DNA from: Candidatus Bathyarchaeota archaeon
GTDB taxonomy: Archaea; Thermoproteota; Bathyarchaeia; Bathyarchaeales; Bathyarchaeaceae
Assembly (NCBI GenBank): GCA_020344715.1
Contig: CP070828.1
Span: forward strand, 785,771 to 798,697
Length of the DNA stretch: 12,927 nt
Direction: 5' to 3'
The notes below the pieces were generated by a model. The model was not told the origin of the DNA, made no database searches, and saw nothing but the letters and a program-made list of their open reading frames with translations. The translations under genes were made by a program, and so were the position numbers. Shown piece after piece: positions 6,170-12,927 of this stretch (the stretch's first letter is position 1; each line of letters begins with the position of its first letter).

Positions 6170-6958
6170 CTACGTTGTGTATTTGTCTCCGCTGGTGAAT
6201 ATGCGTTCTAGAGCCGTGTTTAGGTTGATTAATCCCTCATTGGTTTTGGATGAGACTGGAATCAAGAGGAATCTCAGGCCTAATCTGTAGATTATGCGCA
6301 TCATGTCTCGGCTGAGCAACCGTTTGGTTCCTTTTAGCCTTTCTTCTATGGCTGTTTCCAGTGCTTTTGGGCTGGCTGACCAGTCTACAATTTGGTTGGT
6401 GACCTCTGGCGGAAGAAGGTCGAACTTGGACAAGATGTGAACTTGGGGGATGAAGAAGCGGTTGTAGACTGCGGCAGACAGAAAGAGGTTGGATACGTAG
6501 TTGATTGGGTTGGATGAGAAGACTGAGTCAAAGAGGTATATGAGAGCTTTCTGCTCTTTGGTCAATTCAGCCACCATGTAAGGTCCGCTGGCTCTGAAAG
6601 AGAAAAGCTCCATCTGTCCAGGTGTATCAATGAGTACAAAGTCTGGTTTGAAACTTGCGATTTCTTCTTCAAGTCTGTCTGTTTCTTCTGCGATGAGGTC
6701 GGCTGCCATGATCAAGGCTCCATTTGGGCCTAGTCCATACTGTTTCATGATGGTTTCGATTTTGATGTAGTCTCGAATATCGATGTTTGGCGTATAGGGC
6801 ATTGAAAAGACGCCAGGGTCCAGGTTGACCGTGATTACATCTTGGTTGGCCATTTGAAGCCAATCAGAAAACGCGGCTGTGAGGAGAGACTTGCCTGAAC
6901 CCGCTGTCCCTATTATGAACACGATATACATGTAACTATCACTGCCTTGAGTGTTCAT
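6170..6958 (-). CDS. GPN-loop GTPase (archaeal Gpn homologue)
   Basis: GPN-loop GTPases are dimeric; the eukaryotic members help assemble and import RNA polymerase II, while the archaeal role is unsettled. Seen (262-residue numbering): Walker A GTAGSGKS at 17-24, the family-defining GPN motif in GLGPNGAL at 75-82, G3 DTPGQME at 111-117, and G4 SKFD at 177-180. Length is typical. Two starts are possible. The ATG at 6958 lies about 26 nt from a TATA-like box and could be leaderless. The ATG at 6931 gives the compact N-terminus MYIVFIIG common in the family and has GTGAT 6 nt upstream. The stop codon directly adjoins that of the convergent DUF4443-type gene. It looks complete and functional. Confidence 0.93.
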   Translation of the reverse strand: MNTQGSDSYMYIVFIIGTAGSGKSLLTAAFSDWLQMANQDVITVNLDPGVFSMPYTPNIDIRDYIKIETIMKQYGLGPNGALIMAADLIAEETDRLEEEIASFKPDFVLIDTPGQMELFSFRASGPYMVAELTKEQKALIYLFDSVFSSNPINYVSNLFLSAAVYNRFFIPQVHILSKFDLLPPEVTNQIVDWSASPKALETAIEERLKGTKRLLSRDMMRIIYRLGLRFLLIPVSSKTNEGLINLNTALERIFTSGDKYTT

Positions 6959-6978
6959 TAGAATTCGCTAGGCTCTCC

Positions 6979-6986
6979 TATTTATG
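6979..6986 (-). promoter_or_regulatory. TATA-like box for the GPN GTPase gene
   Basis: The minus strand reads CATAAATA here, within an otherwise mixed region. A start about 26 nt downstream falls at 6956-6958, on the first ATG. The same octamer occurs before the photolyase gene. The 209-nt gap 6959-7167 otherwise shows no gene. Confidence 0.45.
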
Positions 6987-7130
6987 TTTGAGCAAGCTTT
7001 TCGGAAATATGGGCAGTGCTATTGTCTCTTTTCTCTTCCGTTTGCCTCAAAAGGGCGGGGGCCAAGAATGCGTTTGTGCACAGTTATATGCCAACTCGGG
7101 CGTCCACTTTCAAACGACCAGAAGCTTGGA

Positions 7131-7137
7131 GAAAAAC
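7131..7137 (-). terminator. Short T-tract after the photolyase gene
   Basis: The minus strand carries five consecutive T about 30 nt after the photolyase stop. This is a weak candidate for a factor-independent archaeal terminator, with no hairpin before it. Confidence 0.25.
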
Positions 7138-7167
7138 ATAGTCGGTCTCAGAGGAAATGCGAGCGTA

Positions 7168-8508
7168 TCAACGAATTTTCGCAACATATCCATCTGCATC
7201 GAACTTCCTCTTCAAACCATTTGCGTTCATATACCGTATTTTTCCGAAGATTGGCCTTTCTTTCCACGGACGATCATGCTTCCCAAAGCACCACGCTACG
7301 CCGGTGAATCCATTTGGGCCTCGACCGTCCAGCTCGTATCTATTGTTGAGGTAAACTGCTGTCTTGAAGGCGTTCTCAGGCGTTCTGCTCCATTCAATTA
7401 TCTTTTTTCCCCAATACATCCTCATGTAGCCATGCATCTTTCCTCTCAACGTCATTTCTCGTTGAGCTGCATTCCAGTAGGGATCGTGAGTCTCTGCATT
7501 CTCCAGTTCTTCCAAGGTATAGACATACTCGCGTGGGTCCTTTTCGTGTTCTTTCAAGGTCTTTTTAGCCCATTCTGGAAGCCCGTCAAAAGCGTCATAG
7601 TTTCTGTTGTAGAAAACGAAATTCACGCTCAGTTCCCGTCTGACAATGAGTTCTTCCAGGTATGCGTCTTTTCCGGGGCTATCAGTTTCCGAAACTCTCA
7701 AGGCAATATGAAGCGGCGAGATTTGTCCAAAATGCAGAAAGGGGCTCATGTTTGAAACACATTCTTTAGTGGGGTCATTTCTCAATTCTTCATAGCGGTC
7801 CAATTTGCTTCTCAAGAAATTCTCGAGATGCTTCTTGGCCTCAGTTGTTCCACCATGGAAATTCTTTACCTTTTTAACACTTTTGTCAATGTCGAGAGCT
7901 GAGATCGCCTTTTCTGGGTCCTCGATGTCAAAGGAATCGAAGTATAGCTGAAGGGAATCAACTTTTGGGTGGTTCTCTTTCAATGGATGAAGAAAGGAAT
8001 CCAGTTTTTTTTGTATCTTTGGTCTAAAGGTAGCTGCAGAATATTCCTCCTTTGGTGATGCTGTCTGCACTGGAACGACTACCTCACTTTCAACTTGAAT
8101 CAAAGGGCATTCAAGAGATTGTGCTACGTATCTTCGCCATTTCCTTTGTATTCTCAGGTATCCTCTGTCCACTACAACTAGTGAAGCTGTTTTTGACAAT
8201 TGAACCGCACCAAGCGGTGGTGATGTGCGCCACACAATCATTCTTATTCCCTTTTCGTTCAGAGAGGACTTCACCTCTCTGAGGCCTTCCAGCATGAAGT
8301 GGTAGTGCCTCTCGTTCGCTTCAGGAAAATGGTCGGTTACACCGAAGTATACGACGACGGGTCTGTTTGTTCTGTTCGCTTTTGTAATGGCGTACTCGAG
8401 AGCGTGGTTGTATTCGGTCCTTTGTGATGCCTGCATCCAATAAAGGACATACGAGCCTCTTCTGCTCTCTTTCAAGTTAAGCGCTTTCACTCTCTCCTGC
8501 GGGATCAT
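7168..8508 (-). CDS. Class II CPD photolyase
   Basis: A light-driven flavoenzyme that splits cyclobutane pyrimidine dimers. The 446 residues match class II enzymes such as that of Methanosarcina. The N-terminal antenna-type domain (about 20-150) opens with VLYWMQASQRTEYNHAL, typical of class II. The C-terminal FAD and DNA-binding domain has SNMSPFLHFGQISP at 252-265, LEELIVRRELSVNF at 284-297, YWNAAQREM at 344-352, GKMHGYMRMYWGKKIIEW at 356-373, and LDGRGPNGFTGVAWCFGKHD at 393-412 followed by IFGKIRYMN. No key block is missing. The ATG has AGGGG (complement of 8516-8520) 7 nt upstream. Class I enzymes lack the RMYWGKKI and GPNGFTG patterns. It implies that the organism sees light or keeps repair capacity from a lit habitat. 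Confidence 0.95.
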   Translation of the reverse strand: MIPQERVKALNLKESRRGSYVLYWMQASQRTEYNHALEYAITKANRTNRPVVVYFGVTDHFPEANERHYHFMLEGLREVKSSLNEKGIRMIVWRTSPPLGAVQLSKTASLVVVDRGYLRIQRKWRRYVAQSLECPLIQVESEVVVPVQTASPKEEYSAATFRPKIQKKLDSFLHPLKENHPKVDSLQLYFDSFDIEDPEKAISALDIDKSVKKVKNFHGGTTEAKKHLENFLRSKLDRYEELRNDPTKECVSNMSPFLHFGQISPLHIALRVSETDSPGKDAYLEELIVRRELSVNFVFYNRNYDAFDGLPEWAKKTLKEHEKDPREYVYTLEELENAETHDPYWNAAQREMTLRGKMHGYMRMYWGKKIIEWSRTPENAFKTAVYLNNRYELDGRGPNGFTGVAWCFGKHDRPWKERPIFGKIRYMNANGLKRKFDADGYVAKIR

Positions 8509-8540
8509 CTAACTGCCCCTATTCAATAGGCCTAAAGAAT

Positions 8541-8550
8541 TATTTATGAA
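8541..8550 (-). promoter_or_regulatory. TATA-like box for the photolyase gene
   Basis: The minus strand reads TTCATAAATA, the same core as before the GPN GTPase gene. Transcription would begin near 8520, giving a short leader of about a dozen nucleotides that just includes the AGGGG ribosome site. Confidence 0.45.
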
Positions 8551-8591
8551 TGAAACCTCTCTAATGTACGTGCTTGAAAAGTGAGAGTCAC

Positions 8592-8942
8592 ATGCCACAT
8601 GTAGTGCTAAACGGGGACGTCAAATTAAGAGAGGTATTCGACCGACTGAAACCTGTGACAAGCAGAGATCAAGATGTAATTCTGAAAACTCTGAAGAAGT
8701 ACATTGACGATGAAGAAAAATCAATTCTCACAGAGGCCTTGGTGATTGAGAAGAGTAAGAAAATCGCCTTTCTTGCTCTACTAAGCAGTAGAGAAGATGG
8801 CTTCGTCGTTAGAATCTACCCAGGTTCAAGCGTCGAGAAAACTGATGGTGTCAAGAGAGTGCTCGCAGAGATAGCCAAACAATTGCTGGGCACCTTTCCA
8901 AGTCTGAAAGTGGGAAAGACAAACTTACAGGATTTTCTATAG
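8592..8942 (+). CDS. Unrecognised 116-residue protein
   Basis: I do not recognise a named family. The protein is soluble and looks like an alpha/beta fold: MPHVVLNGDVKLREVFDRL at the start, a helical KTLKKYIDDEEKSILTEALV stretch, two hydrophobic strands (KKIAFLALLSSRE and GFVVRIYPG), then EKTDGVKRVLAEIAKQLL and the terminal KVGKTNLQDFL. The well-ordered pattern of strands, glycines and charged helices suggests a conserved gene. The ATG at 8592 has GTGAG (8581-8585) 6 nt upstream; an in-frame TTG at 8574 is a weaker alternative. It is transcribed divergently from the photolyase gene across roughly 80 nt. No catalytic motif or cysteine is visible. Confidence 0.75.
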   Translation: MPHVVLNGDVKLREVFDRLKPVTSRDQDVILKTLKKYIDDEEKSILTEALVIEKSKKIAFLALLSSREDGFVVRIYPGSSVEKTDGVKRVLAEIAKQLLGTFPSLKVGKTNLQDFL

Positions 8943-9056
8943 AAGAACTAGTGAATAGAATACACTCGATAGGGCGTACTCGAAACGAGAATTGGCTTCG
9001 CTACGGCAAGGGTATGAGCAGTCTGACCCCTCGAAAGCTGCGTGTCGCCTACCTAT

Positions 9057-9088
9057 TTGGGGTTGAGTCAGAACCTCAACTGACCCAA
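9057..9088 (+). repeat. Interrupted hairpin
   Basis: TTGGGGTTGAG (9057-9067) pairs with CTCAAC (9075-9080) and CCCAA (9084-9088), leaving a 7-nt loop and a 3-nt bulge, eleven base pairs in all. An alternative pairing GTCAG/CTGAC overlaps it. No T-tract follows, so it is not an obvious terminator. Confidence 0.4.
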
Positions 9089-9222
9089 CGTCCACACACT
9101 CGCGTATGGTACTTTCCTTCTGAAGATTTCATTCACATTCCGATGCTCGCTAATAACGTATTTAGAACCATCTTCTGTCAGGTCTCAGGGGGTGCTGTAT
9201 GTCCGCAAGGGAAAAGCGCTTT

Positions 9223-9239
9223 ATTCAGGAAAACTGAAT
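9223..9239. promoter_or_regulatory. Inverted repeat upstream of the Lrp/AsnC-type gene
   Basis: ATTCAG-GAAAA-CTGAAT is a perfect palindrome with 6-nt arms and a 5-nt centre. It overlaps a TATA-like CTTTATTC and lies about 30 nt before the ATG of the stand-alone RAM protein. It could be an operator for a regulator encoded elsewhere or an RNA hairpin in the leader. Confidence 0.35.
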
Positions 9240-9269
9240 CAGAAAGTGATCTGATGGAGTGGGTTGCTG

Positions 9270-9533
9270 ATGGTTCAAGCTTATGTTCTCTTTAAGGTTG
9301 CGTCTGGTTTGGAGAGAGAGGTTTGCAAAAAGATCGCTGATCTAGATGAGGTGCTGGTGGCTGGTGTAATCTACGGTGAATATGACGTGATCGCGAAGAT
9401 CTCTGTACCGGACATGGACTCACTGGAAGAGTTCCTGTCAGTGAAGATGAGAAAGGTGCCGAATGTAATCCTGACGTCTACGATGATTATCGCTCGAGAG
9501 TTCAGAGGGAAGAATCAGCGCCCTAGAAAATAG
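9270..9533 (+). CDS. Stand-alone Lrp/AsnC ligand-binding (RAM) domain protein
   Basis: An 87-residue protein consisting only of the RAM domain, the C-terminal effector-binding and oligomerising domain of Lrp/AsnC regulators; there is no helix-turn-helix. The beta-alpha-beta-beta-alpha-beta pattern is clear: VQAYVLFKVASG, LEREVCKKIADL, VLVAGVIYGEYDVIAKISV, SLEEFLSVKMRKVP, NVILTSTMIIAREF. The GEYD turn corresponds to the GxYD of the family. Such proteins bind amino acids or pair with full-length Lrp proteins in archaea. The ATG at 9270 has GTGGG at 9259-9263 with a 6-nt gap; an in-frame TTG 6 nt earlier is the alternative. Confidence 0.88.
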   Translation: MVQAYVLFKVASGLEREVCKKIADLDEVLVAGVIYGEYDVIAKISVPDMDSLEEFLSVKMRKVPNVILTSTMIIAREFRGKNQRPRK

Positions 9534-9551
9534 CGCCTGCTCAGTCAGAGT

Positions 9552-9586
9552 CCAGATTTCTGGTCAGTATTCTGAGTTGAGAACTC
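9552..9586. repeat. Two small palindromes before the membrane-protein gene
   Basis: CCAGA-TT-TCTGG (9552-9563) and GAGTT-GAG-AACTC (9574-9586) lie side by side in the short gap between the RAM gene and the next gene. They may be part of a 3' end or an operator. The second adjoins the weak TATA-like CATAAGTATT at 9586-9595. Confidence 0.3.
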
Positions 9587-9616
9587 ATAAGTATTCGTTT
9601 GTTTGGAAGGAATGTT

Positions 9617-9949
9617 GTGATAGCAATGAGAAGCAAACATATTTTCGCCCTGATAGCTCTGATCCTGGGAATTGCCGGCGGCATTCTCTTGTGCAAAGGG
9701 GCTGCTGACTTCATGTTGAAACTCTTGGACGGCAGTAAGCATGCTAGCTTTGAATCGCTTGTGTTTGCAGGAATAGGCGTTGTGGTGATCGTTGCGAGTG
9801 TGATGCTTTGGACGGGACGCTACGTGCCTGGCGGAGTGATAAACATGGTCCTGGGGATAATCGCGGTTTTCTACGGGAAAGACAGCGAGGGTATAATGGT
9901 TCTGATTAGCGGTGTCCTGGGTTTCATAGCGCCGAAGGTCAAAGACTAG
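9617..9949 (+). CDS. Small four-helix membrane protein, function unknown
   Basis: A 110-residue integral membrane protein. Hydrophobic segments: FALIALILGIAGGILL, then after a short loop with charges, LVFAGIGVVVIVASVMLW, GGVINMVLGIIAVFYG, and GIMVLISGVLGFIAP, ending in a basic PKVKD tail. The glycine-rich repeated pattern resembles small four-helix archaeal membrane proteins of uncharacterised families; I would not assign one. The GTG at 9617 has GGAAGG (9605-9610) with 6 nt spacing. The frame is open back to a TTG at 9599, and an ATG at 9626 is also possible. No enzyme motif is visible. Confidence 0.7.
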   Translation: MIAMRSKHIFALIALILGIAGGILLCKGAADFMLKLLDGSKHASFESLVFAGIGVVVIVASVMLWTGRYVPGGVINMVLGIIAVFYGKDSEGIMVLISGVLGFIAPKVKD

Positions 9950-9959
9950 GCCTACTCCG

Positions 9960-10031
9960 GTCCAGGATTTTGTCTTCCTTTCAGTTTGGGAATTCGTGGA
10001 TTTCTATGATGCGATTGTACCATTCCTGGAC
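9960..10031. repeat. Spaced 8-bp inverted repeat between convergent genes
   Basis: GTCCAGGA (9960-9967) and TCCTGGAC (10024-10031) are exact inverse complements 56 nt apart, in the 135-nt gap between the converging membrane-protein and CTP synthase genes. They could close a 3' hairpin for either transcript. The spacing is long, so chance is not excluded. Confidence 0.3.
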
Positions 10032-10084
10032 GGTTTTGTTCGCAAAGCACGTCAGTGTGATGCATCTTCGGGGGCGTCTTTGAA

Positions 10085-11716
10085 TTAGACTCTGGTTTTT
10101 GACGGTGATTTTTCTAGCTTTTTATCAAGACATGCTCTGACAAAACCCAGATACTCTGGGCTAGGTGTGACCGGTCGACTTTTGAACTCACCATGAAATT
10201 GAGATGCCAGAAAAAAGAACCGATCTGGAAGTTCCAGAATCTCCTTTCTTCTGCCGTCAGGGCTTCTTCCAGAGAAAACCAGTCCATGTTTGCCGAGAAC
10301 AGCCCAGTGCTGTGGATTGACCTCCCATCTATGGCGGTGACGTTCAAATATCTCCTCAGATCCGTACAATTGATGAGCCAACGTGCCTCGCTCTACGATA
10401 ATCTTGTGAACACCTAAGCGCATGGTTGCACCCTTGGTCGTTACTCCGCGCTGTTCAGGCATCAAGTCAATTACTGGATGAGGCGTGTCTGGATCTATCT
10501 CGGTGCTATTAGCTCTTTCCAACCCACAGACATTGCGGGCGAATTCGATAACCGCTAGTTGAAATCCGTAGCATATCCCAAGAAATGGAATGTCTTTTTC
10601 ACGAGCGAACTGGATTGCTCTCATCTTTCCTTCGGTACCTCGGGGACCAAAACCATAGGGAATGAAAAGCCCATCGTAGTTTTGGAGAATTCCTGACGCA
10701 TTTTGATTCTGCTCAAGGATTTCGGCTTCGATGTAATCAATGTGGACTTCCGTTTGACACGCGACTCCGCTGTGACGTAGTGCTTCATTCATGCTCATGT
10801 AACTGTCAACCAGGCCCGCGTACTTGCCAACGAGGGCTATCTTGAGACTGAAGCGTGGGTTTAGAGCGGCATTTACGAACTTCTCCCAAGCAGTCCATTG
10901 TGGCTCATGGTGAGGCAGAGCGAGACGCCTGCTTATCTGTTCTCCCATGCCTTGTTCGTCCAGAATCAGCGGAACCTGGTATATGGATTTCACGTTGTAT
11001 GAACAAAATACGGCTTTTTCTGGGATAGTTCCAAATAACGCGATCTTCCTCAGAGCTTCTGAGTCTATCATTTGTCTACAACGTGCGACTATAATGTCTG
11101 GTTGAATGCCGATGCGGCGCAACTCGTTAACGCTGTGCTGCAACGGTTTTGTCTTCATTTCTCCCGTGACATCTAATATGGGGACAAGAGCCACGTGAAC
11201 ATACAAGGTGTTCTCAAACCCCTCTTCAAGTCTCATCTGTCTTATCGCTTCCAAGAAAGGAAGTCCTTCTATGTCTCCGATTGTGCCTCCACATTCTGTC
11301 AAAACTATATCTGCCTTTGACTTTTTGGCTACCAGTTGGATTCTGCGTTTTATCTCATCGGTAACGTGTGGAACGATTTGGACGCAGCGGCCCAAAAAGT
11401 CACCTCGACGTTCCTTGTCGATGACTGTCTGAAACACTTGCCCGGTGGTGATGTTGTTGTCGTTTTCAAGATCCATGTCCAAGAATCTTTCGTACCAGCC
11501 CAGATCAAGGTCTGTTTCTCCTCCATCTTCAGTTACGTAGACTTCCCCATGGATGTAAGGATTCATGGTGCCTGCGTCTACGTTTACGTACGGATCGATT
11601 TTTATGGCGGTCACTTTGAAACCGCGGGTCTGAAGCATTTTTCCTACAGAAGACGTCATGATACCTTTACCTACTGAAGAGAGCACACCGCCTGTGATGA
11701 AAACAAATCTTGCCAT
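10085..11716 (-). CDS. pyrG: CTP synthase
   Basis: CTP synthase makes CTP from UTP, ATP and glutamine, with an N-terminal synthetase domain and a C-terminal glutaminase domain. The 543-residue length is normal. Seen: [14 protein letters not shown] at 7-20, [20 protein letters not shown] at 39-58, [16 protein letters not shown] at 63-78, [14 protein letters not shown] at 141-154, and the glutaminase triad with Cys382 (GICYGFQ) and His508/Glu510 (QFHGEF). Several usually constant residues differ: PYGFG (353-357) instead of PGGFG, CYGF instead of CLGM, and HGEF instead of HPEF; catalytic residues are kept. The ATG at 11716 is chosen because homologues start with a similar MxxxFITGG and GTGAGGA (complement of 11721-11727) precedes it; the frame stays open to 11749. 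Confidence 0.97.
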   Translation of the reverse strand: MARFVFITGGVLSSVGKGIMTSSVGKMLQTRGFKVTAIKIDPYVNVDAGTMNPYIHGEVYVTEDGGETDLDLGWYERFLDMDLENDNNITTGQVFQTVIDKERRGDFLGRCVQIVPHVTDEIKRRIQLVAKKSKADIVLTECGGTIGDIEGLPFLEAIRQMRLEEGFENTLYVHVALVPILDVTGEMKTKPLQHSVNELRRIGIQPDIIVARCRQMIDSEALRKIALFGTIPEKAVFCSYNVKSIYQVPLILDEQGMGEQISRRLALPHHEPQWTAWEKFVNAALNPRFSLKIALVGKYAGLVDSYMSMNEALRHSGVACQTEVHIDYIEAEILEQNQNASGILQNYDGLFIPYGFGPRGTEGKMRAIQFAREKDIPFLGICYGFQLAVIEFARNVCGLERANSTEIDPDTPHPVIDLMPEQRGVTTKGATMRLGVHKIIVERGTLAHQLYGSEEIFERHRHRWEVNPQHWAVLGKHGLVFSGRSPDGRRKEILELPDRFFFLASQFHGEFKSRPVTPSPEYLGFVRACLDKKLEKSPSKTRV

Positions 11717-11756
11717 GGTATCCTCACACAATAACAAATCACTAGGCACTGTTCTG

Positions 11757-11764
11757 CATTAAAT
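11757..11764 (-). promoter_or_regulatory. TATA-like box for pyrG
   Basis: The minus strand reads ATTTAATG preceded by the purine-rich AAAAAGG, a possible BRE. Transcription would start near 11734, giving an 18-nt leader that carries the GTGAGGA ribosome site. Confidence 0.45.
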
Positions 11765-11912
11765 CCTTTTTCCAGAGAATCAAGGAACACGTCAAGCGTC
11801 GCGCTACTCTTCGAGGTTCTATCGAGGAGCGCCGTATGTGGTTTGGACTGTGACAGTTGGAGGCAAAGACTTTGTGCTCATTGATGGTTGCTGCTCCTAC
11901 ACGGTACTCTAG
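11763..11912 (+). pseudogene. Possible gene remnant without a start codon
   Basis: This frame is open for 49 codons between two stops and has no ATG, and its only GTG codons lie in its second half. Its second half reads APYVVWTVTVGGKDFVLIDG, which looks like real beta-strand protein with a conserved turn, followed by CCSYTVL and TAG. It may be the last part of a decayed secreted or PepSY-like domain, or chance. It overlaps the presumed pyrG promoter on the other strand, which fits non-functional remains. Evidence is composition only. Confidence 0.2.
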
Positions 11913-12005
11913 GCTATAAGCTTCCTTGGAATCTACATTGACACTAGAACGTTGGGGTTGAAGCTTGACCAAAAAGGATATGAATCGGAGCAAGTAGCCT
12001 TCATC

Positions 12006-12590
12006 ATGAGGTATGACAGCAAAACAGTGGCTGGCGCGCTTCTGTTCATAGGTAGTGTTCAGTGTCTTTTGGGATTGATTGTTGCAGAATCGTTGTATCC
12101 GAACTACAGTGTGTCGGAGAATTACATAAGCGATTTGGGTGTTGGTTCTACTTCCACGATCTTCAACTCTTCGGTGTTCTTGCTTGGCTTGTTTTTGATC
12201 GCATGTGCCTATTTCACTCACCGTGCGTTTGATTTTAGCCTTCTTAGCGCGGTCCTGGTTATAGCTGGTGTCGGTGCGATGGGCGTGGGAGTGTTCCCTG
12301 AGACCATTGCAACTGCACATTTCTTGGCCTCATTGATCGTCTTCTTGTTCGGGGCTTTGTCGACCATTCTATCATATCGGCTTGTGAAACCACCCTTCTC
12401 TTACTTTGCTGTTCTGCTAGGAATCGTGTCGCTCGTGGCGCTTGCTCTCTTTGGTGCCGATATCGATCTGAGCTTGGGCAGGGGAGGAATGGAGCGTATG
12501 ATTGCATATCCAGAACTCCTCTGGGCAGTTGGCTTGGGCAGCTACCTGATGGGCGTCTCTGAGAGTTTGGCGGATCCTGCGAAATCGTAG
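12006..12590 (+). CDS. DUF998-type integral membrane protein
   Basis: A 194-residue membrane protein with about six helices: AGALLFIGSVQCLLGLIVAE, NSSVFLLGLFLIACAYF, LLSAVLVIAGVGAMGVGVF, AHFLASLIVFLFGALSTIL, YFAVLLGIVSLVALALFG and LLWAVGLGSYLMGV. The block YPNYSVSENYISDLGVG at 31-47, GVGVFPET at 93-100, and GGMERMIAYPELLW at 160-173 are the conserved features I associate with archaeal DUF998 proteins; the function is unknown. The ATG at 12006 starts directly before the first helix. A longer frame back to TTG 11952 would add 18 hydrophilic residues that are unlikely to belong. No strong ribosome site precedes the ATG, so the transcript may have a very short leader. Confidence 0.8.
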   Translation: MRYDSKTVAGALLFIGSVQCLLGLIVAESLYPNYSVSENYISDLGVGSTSTIFNSSVFLLGLFLIACAYFTHRAFDFSLLSAVLVIAGVGAMGVGVFPETIATAHFLASLIVFLFGALSTILSYRLVKPPFSYFAVLLGIVSLVALALFGADIDLSLGRGGMERMIAYPELLWAVGLGSYLMGVSESLADPAKS

Positions 12591-12698
12591 ATATTGATAT
12601 CTTTGGCATTGTCGAAGAGGATGAACGTGGGTCTAGTAGCTATCCACGTCACCAAATCACACAAATGAGATAAGTTTTTCTTGGTCTATCTAGATTAC

Positions 12699-12927
12699 AT
12701 GCTTCCCGAACTCATACCTGCAGGTTTCACTCTGGGCTGGTTAGCAGTTTTCTTCGCGGTCAATCTGTACAACATCGTTAAGGTCCATGGAGATGGAGCC
12801 AAAACGAAGGTTTATGCTGAAATTGGTCGTCCAAAAGGCGCGATGGTGCAGCTGGCGGCGGTCGGCACTCTACTCTTCTTTTTCGAATCACTCCTGTTTG
12901 CGTTGCTTTCCTTCACGAAATCTCCTG
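12699..12927 (+). CDS. Membrane protein, 3' end outside window
   Basis: An ATG at 12699 opens a frame that runs to the window edge (76 codons). The N-terminus forms a first membrane helix (IPAGFTLGWLAVFFAVNLYN), then a polar loop (KVHGDGAKTKVYAEIGRPKG) and a second helix (LAAVGTLLFFFESLLFALLSF). The Pro-Lys-Gly before the second helix and the FFFES pattern recall isoprenylcysteine methyltransferase-like membrane proteins, but the diagnostic C-terminal part lies outside, so this is only a suggestion. A weak TATA-like GAGATAAG near 12668 would place transcription start at the ATG. The 108-nt gap before it shows nothing else. Confidence 0.65.
   Translation, partial: MLPELIPAGFTLGWLAVFFAVNLYNIVKVHGDGAKTKVYAEIGRPKGAMVQLAAVGTLLFFFESLLFALLSFTKSP

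Larger units (their letters stand above)
8943..9269 (+). other. Structured stretch without a convincing gene
   Basis: An open frame from GTG 8951 to 9295 covers this stretch, but its product has no family pattern, no ribosome site, and overlaps the next gene. Instead the DNA carries several self-complementary elements: CTCG-AAA-CGAG near 8979, an 11-bp interrupted stem at 9057-9088, and a 6-bp stem at 9223-9239. A small RNA or a long leader for the next gene is possible; equally, these may be incidental. I see no tRNA or C/D-box RNA signature. Confidence 0.3.

Noticed and set aside
6988..7755. 255-codon plus-strand open frame
   Set aside because: Most of it runs antisense to the well-supported class II photolyase, and the product has no family pattern.
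8951..9295. 114-codon plus-strand open frame starting at GTG
   Set aside because: No ribosome site, no recognisable pattern, and it overlaps the start of the RAM-domain gene. Kept only as a test for the non-coding hypothesis.
9991..10100. Short minus-strand frame ending in TVQEWYNRIIEIHEFPN
   Set aside because: The peptide looks protein-like, but there is no start codon apart from pyrG overlap and pyrG itself ends normally. Too short to support.
11742..12320. 192-codon minus-strand open frame
   Set aside because: Lies antisense to the DUF998-type membrane gene and the pyrG upstream region; the product is rich in Arg, Gln and His without structure, as expected for a shadow frame.

Overview
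The window reads as archaeal chromosome, most likely a mesophilic or moderately thermophilic member of the Bathyarchaeia or a neighbouring Thermoproteota-like lineage. The lineage is an inference. The archaeal character is seen directly in an archaeal-type GPN-loop GTPase, CofE for coenzyme F420, a two-domain protein disulfide oxidoreductase (PDO), a class II photolyase, a probable DUF4443 winged-helix protein, a DUF998-type membrane protein, TATA-like boxes about 26 nt before likely transcription starts, and Shine-Dalgarno (SD) motifs such as GGAGG and GTGAT. TTG start codons are frequent. I see no tRNA, rRNA, CRISPR array, insertion sequence or phage gene, and the gene content looks like ordinary core chromosome.

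Layout: (1) 1-2132, plus strand, is a tight cofactor run: a RimK-type glutamate ligase cut by the left edge, then fdhD and mobA (sulfuration and guanylylation of the molybdenum cofactor). After a short gap comes cofE (F420 gamma-glutamyl ligase). (2) 3131-3823 is sparse. It holds a 59-residue zinc-ribbon protein, an uncertain 56-residue frame just before it in the same frame, and a stem-loop with a T-tract. (3) 3824-6169 is a redox module. PDO and a thioredoxin reductase homologue diverge from one short promoter region that contains a perfect inverted repeat, and the reductase overlaps a winged-helix regulator by 4 nt. (4) 6170-8508, minus strand: GPN-loop GTPase and class II CPD photolyase, each with its own TATA-like box. 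(5) 8592-9949, plus strand: an unrecognised 116-residue protein, about 330 bp of structured sequence without a convincing gene, a stand-alone Lrp/AsnC ligand-binding (RAM) domain, and a small four-helix membrane protein. (6) 10085-11716, minus strand: CTP synthase. (7) 11763-12927, plus strand: a possible decayed gene end, a DUF998-type membrane protein and the start of another membrane protein cut by the right edge.

How the genes may work together: FdhD and MobA imply a bis-MGD molybdo- or tungstoenzyme of the formate dehydrogenase type elsewhere in the genome. CofE and possibly the RimK-type ligase imply F420 or pterin cofactors with glutamate tails. The reductase has the CxxC and FAD elements of thioredoxin reductase but lacks the usual NADPH-binding signatures, so an F420H2-linked or other non-NADPH route to PDO is worth testing. 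The adjacent winged-helix protein and the promoter palindrome could form its regulatory circuit. I did not find a clearly new multi-gene system; the redox module is the best candidate for one.
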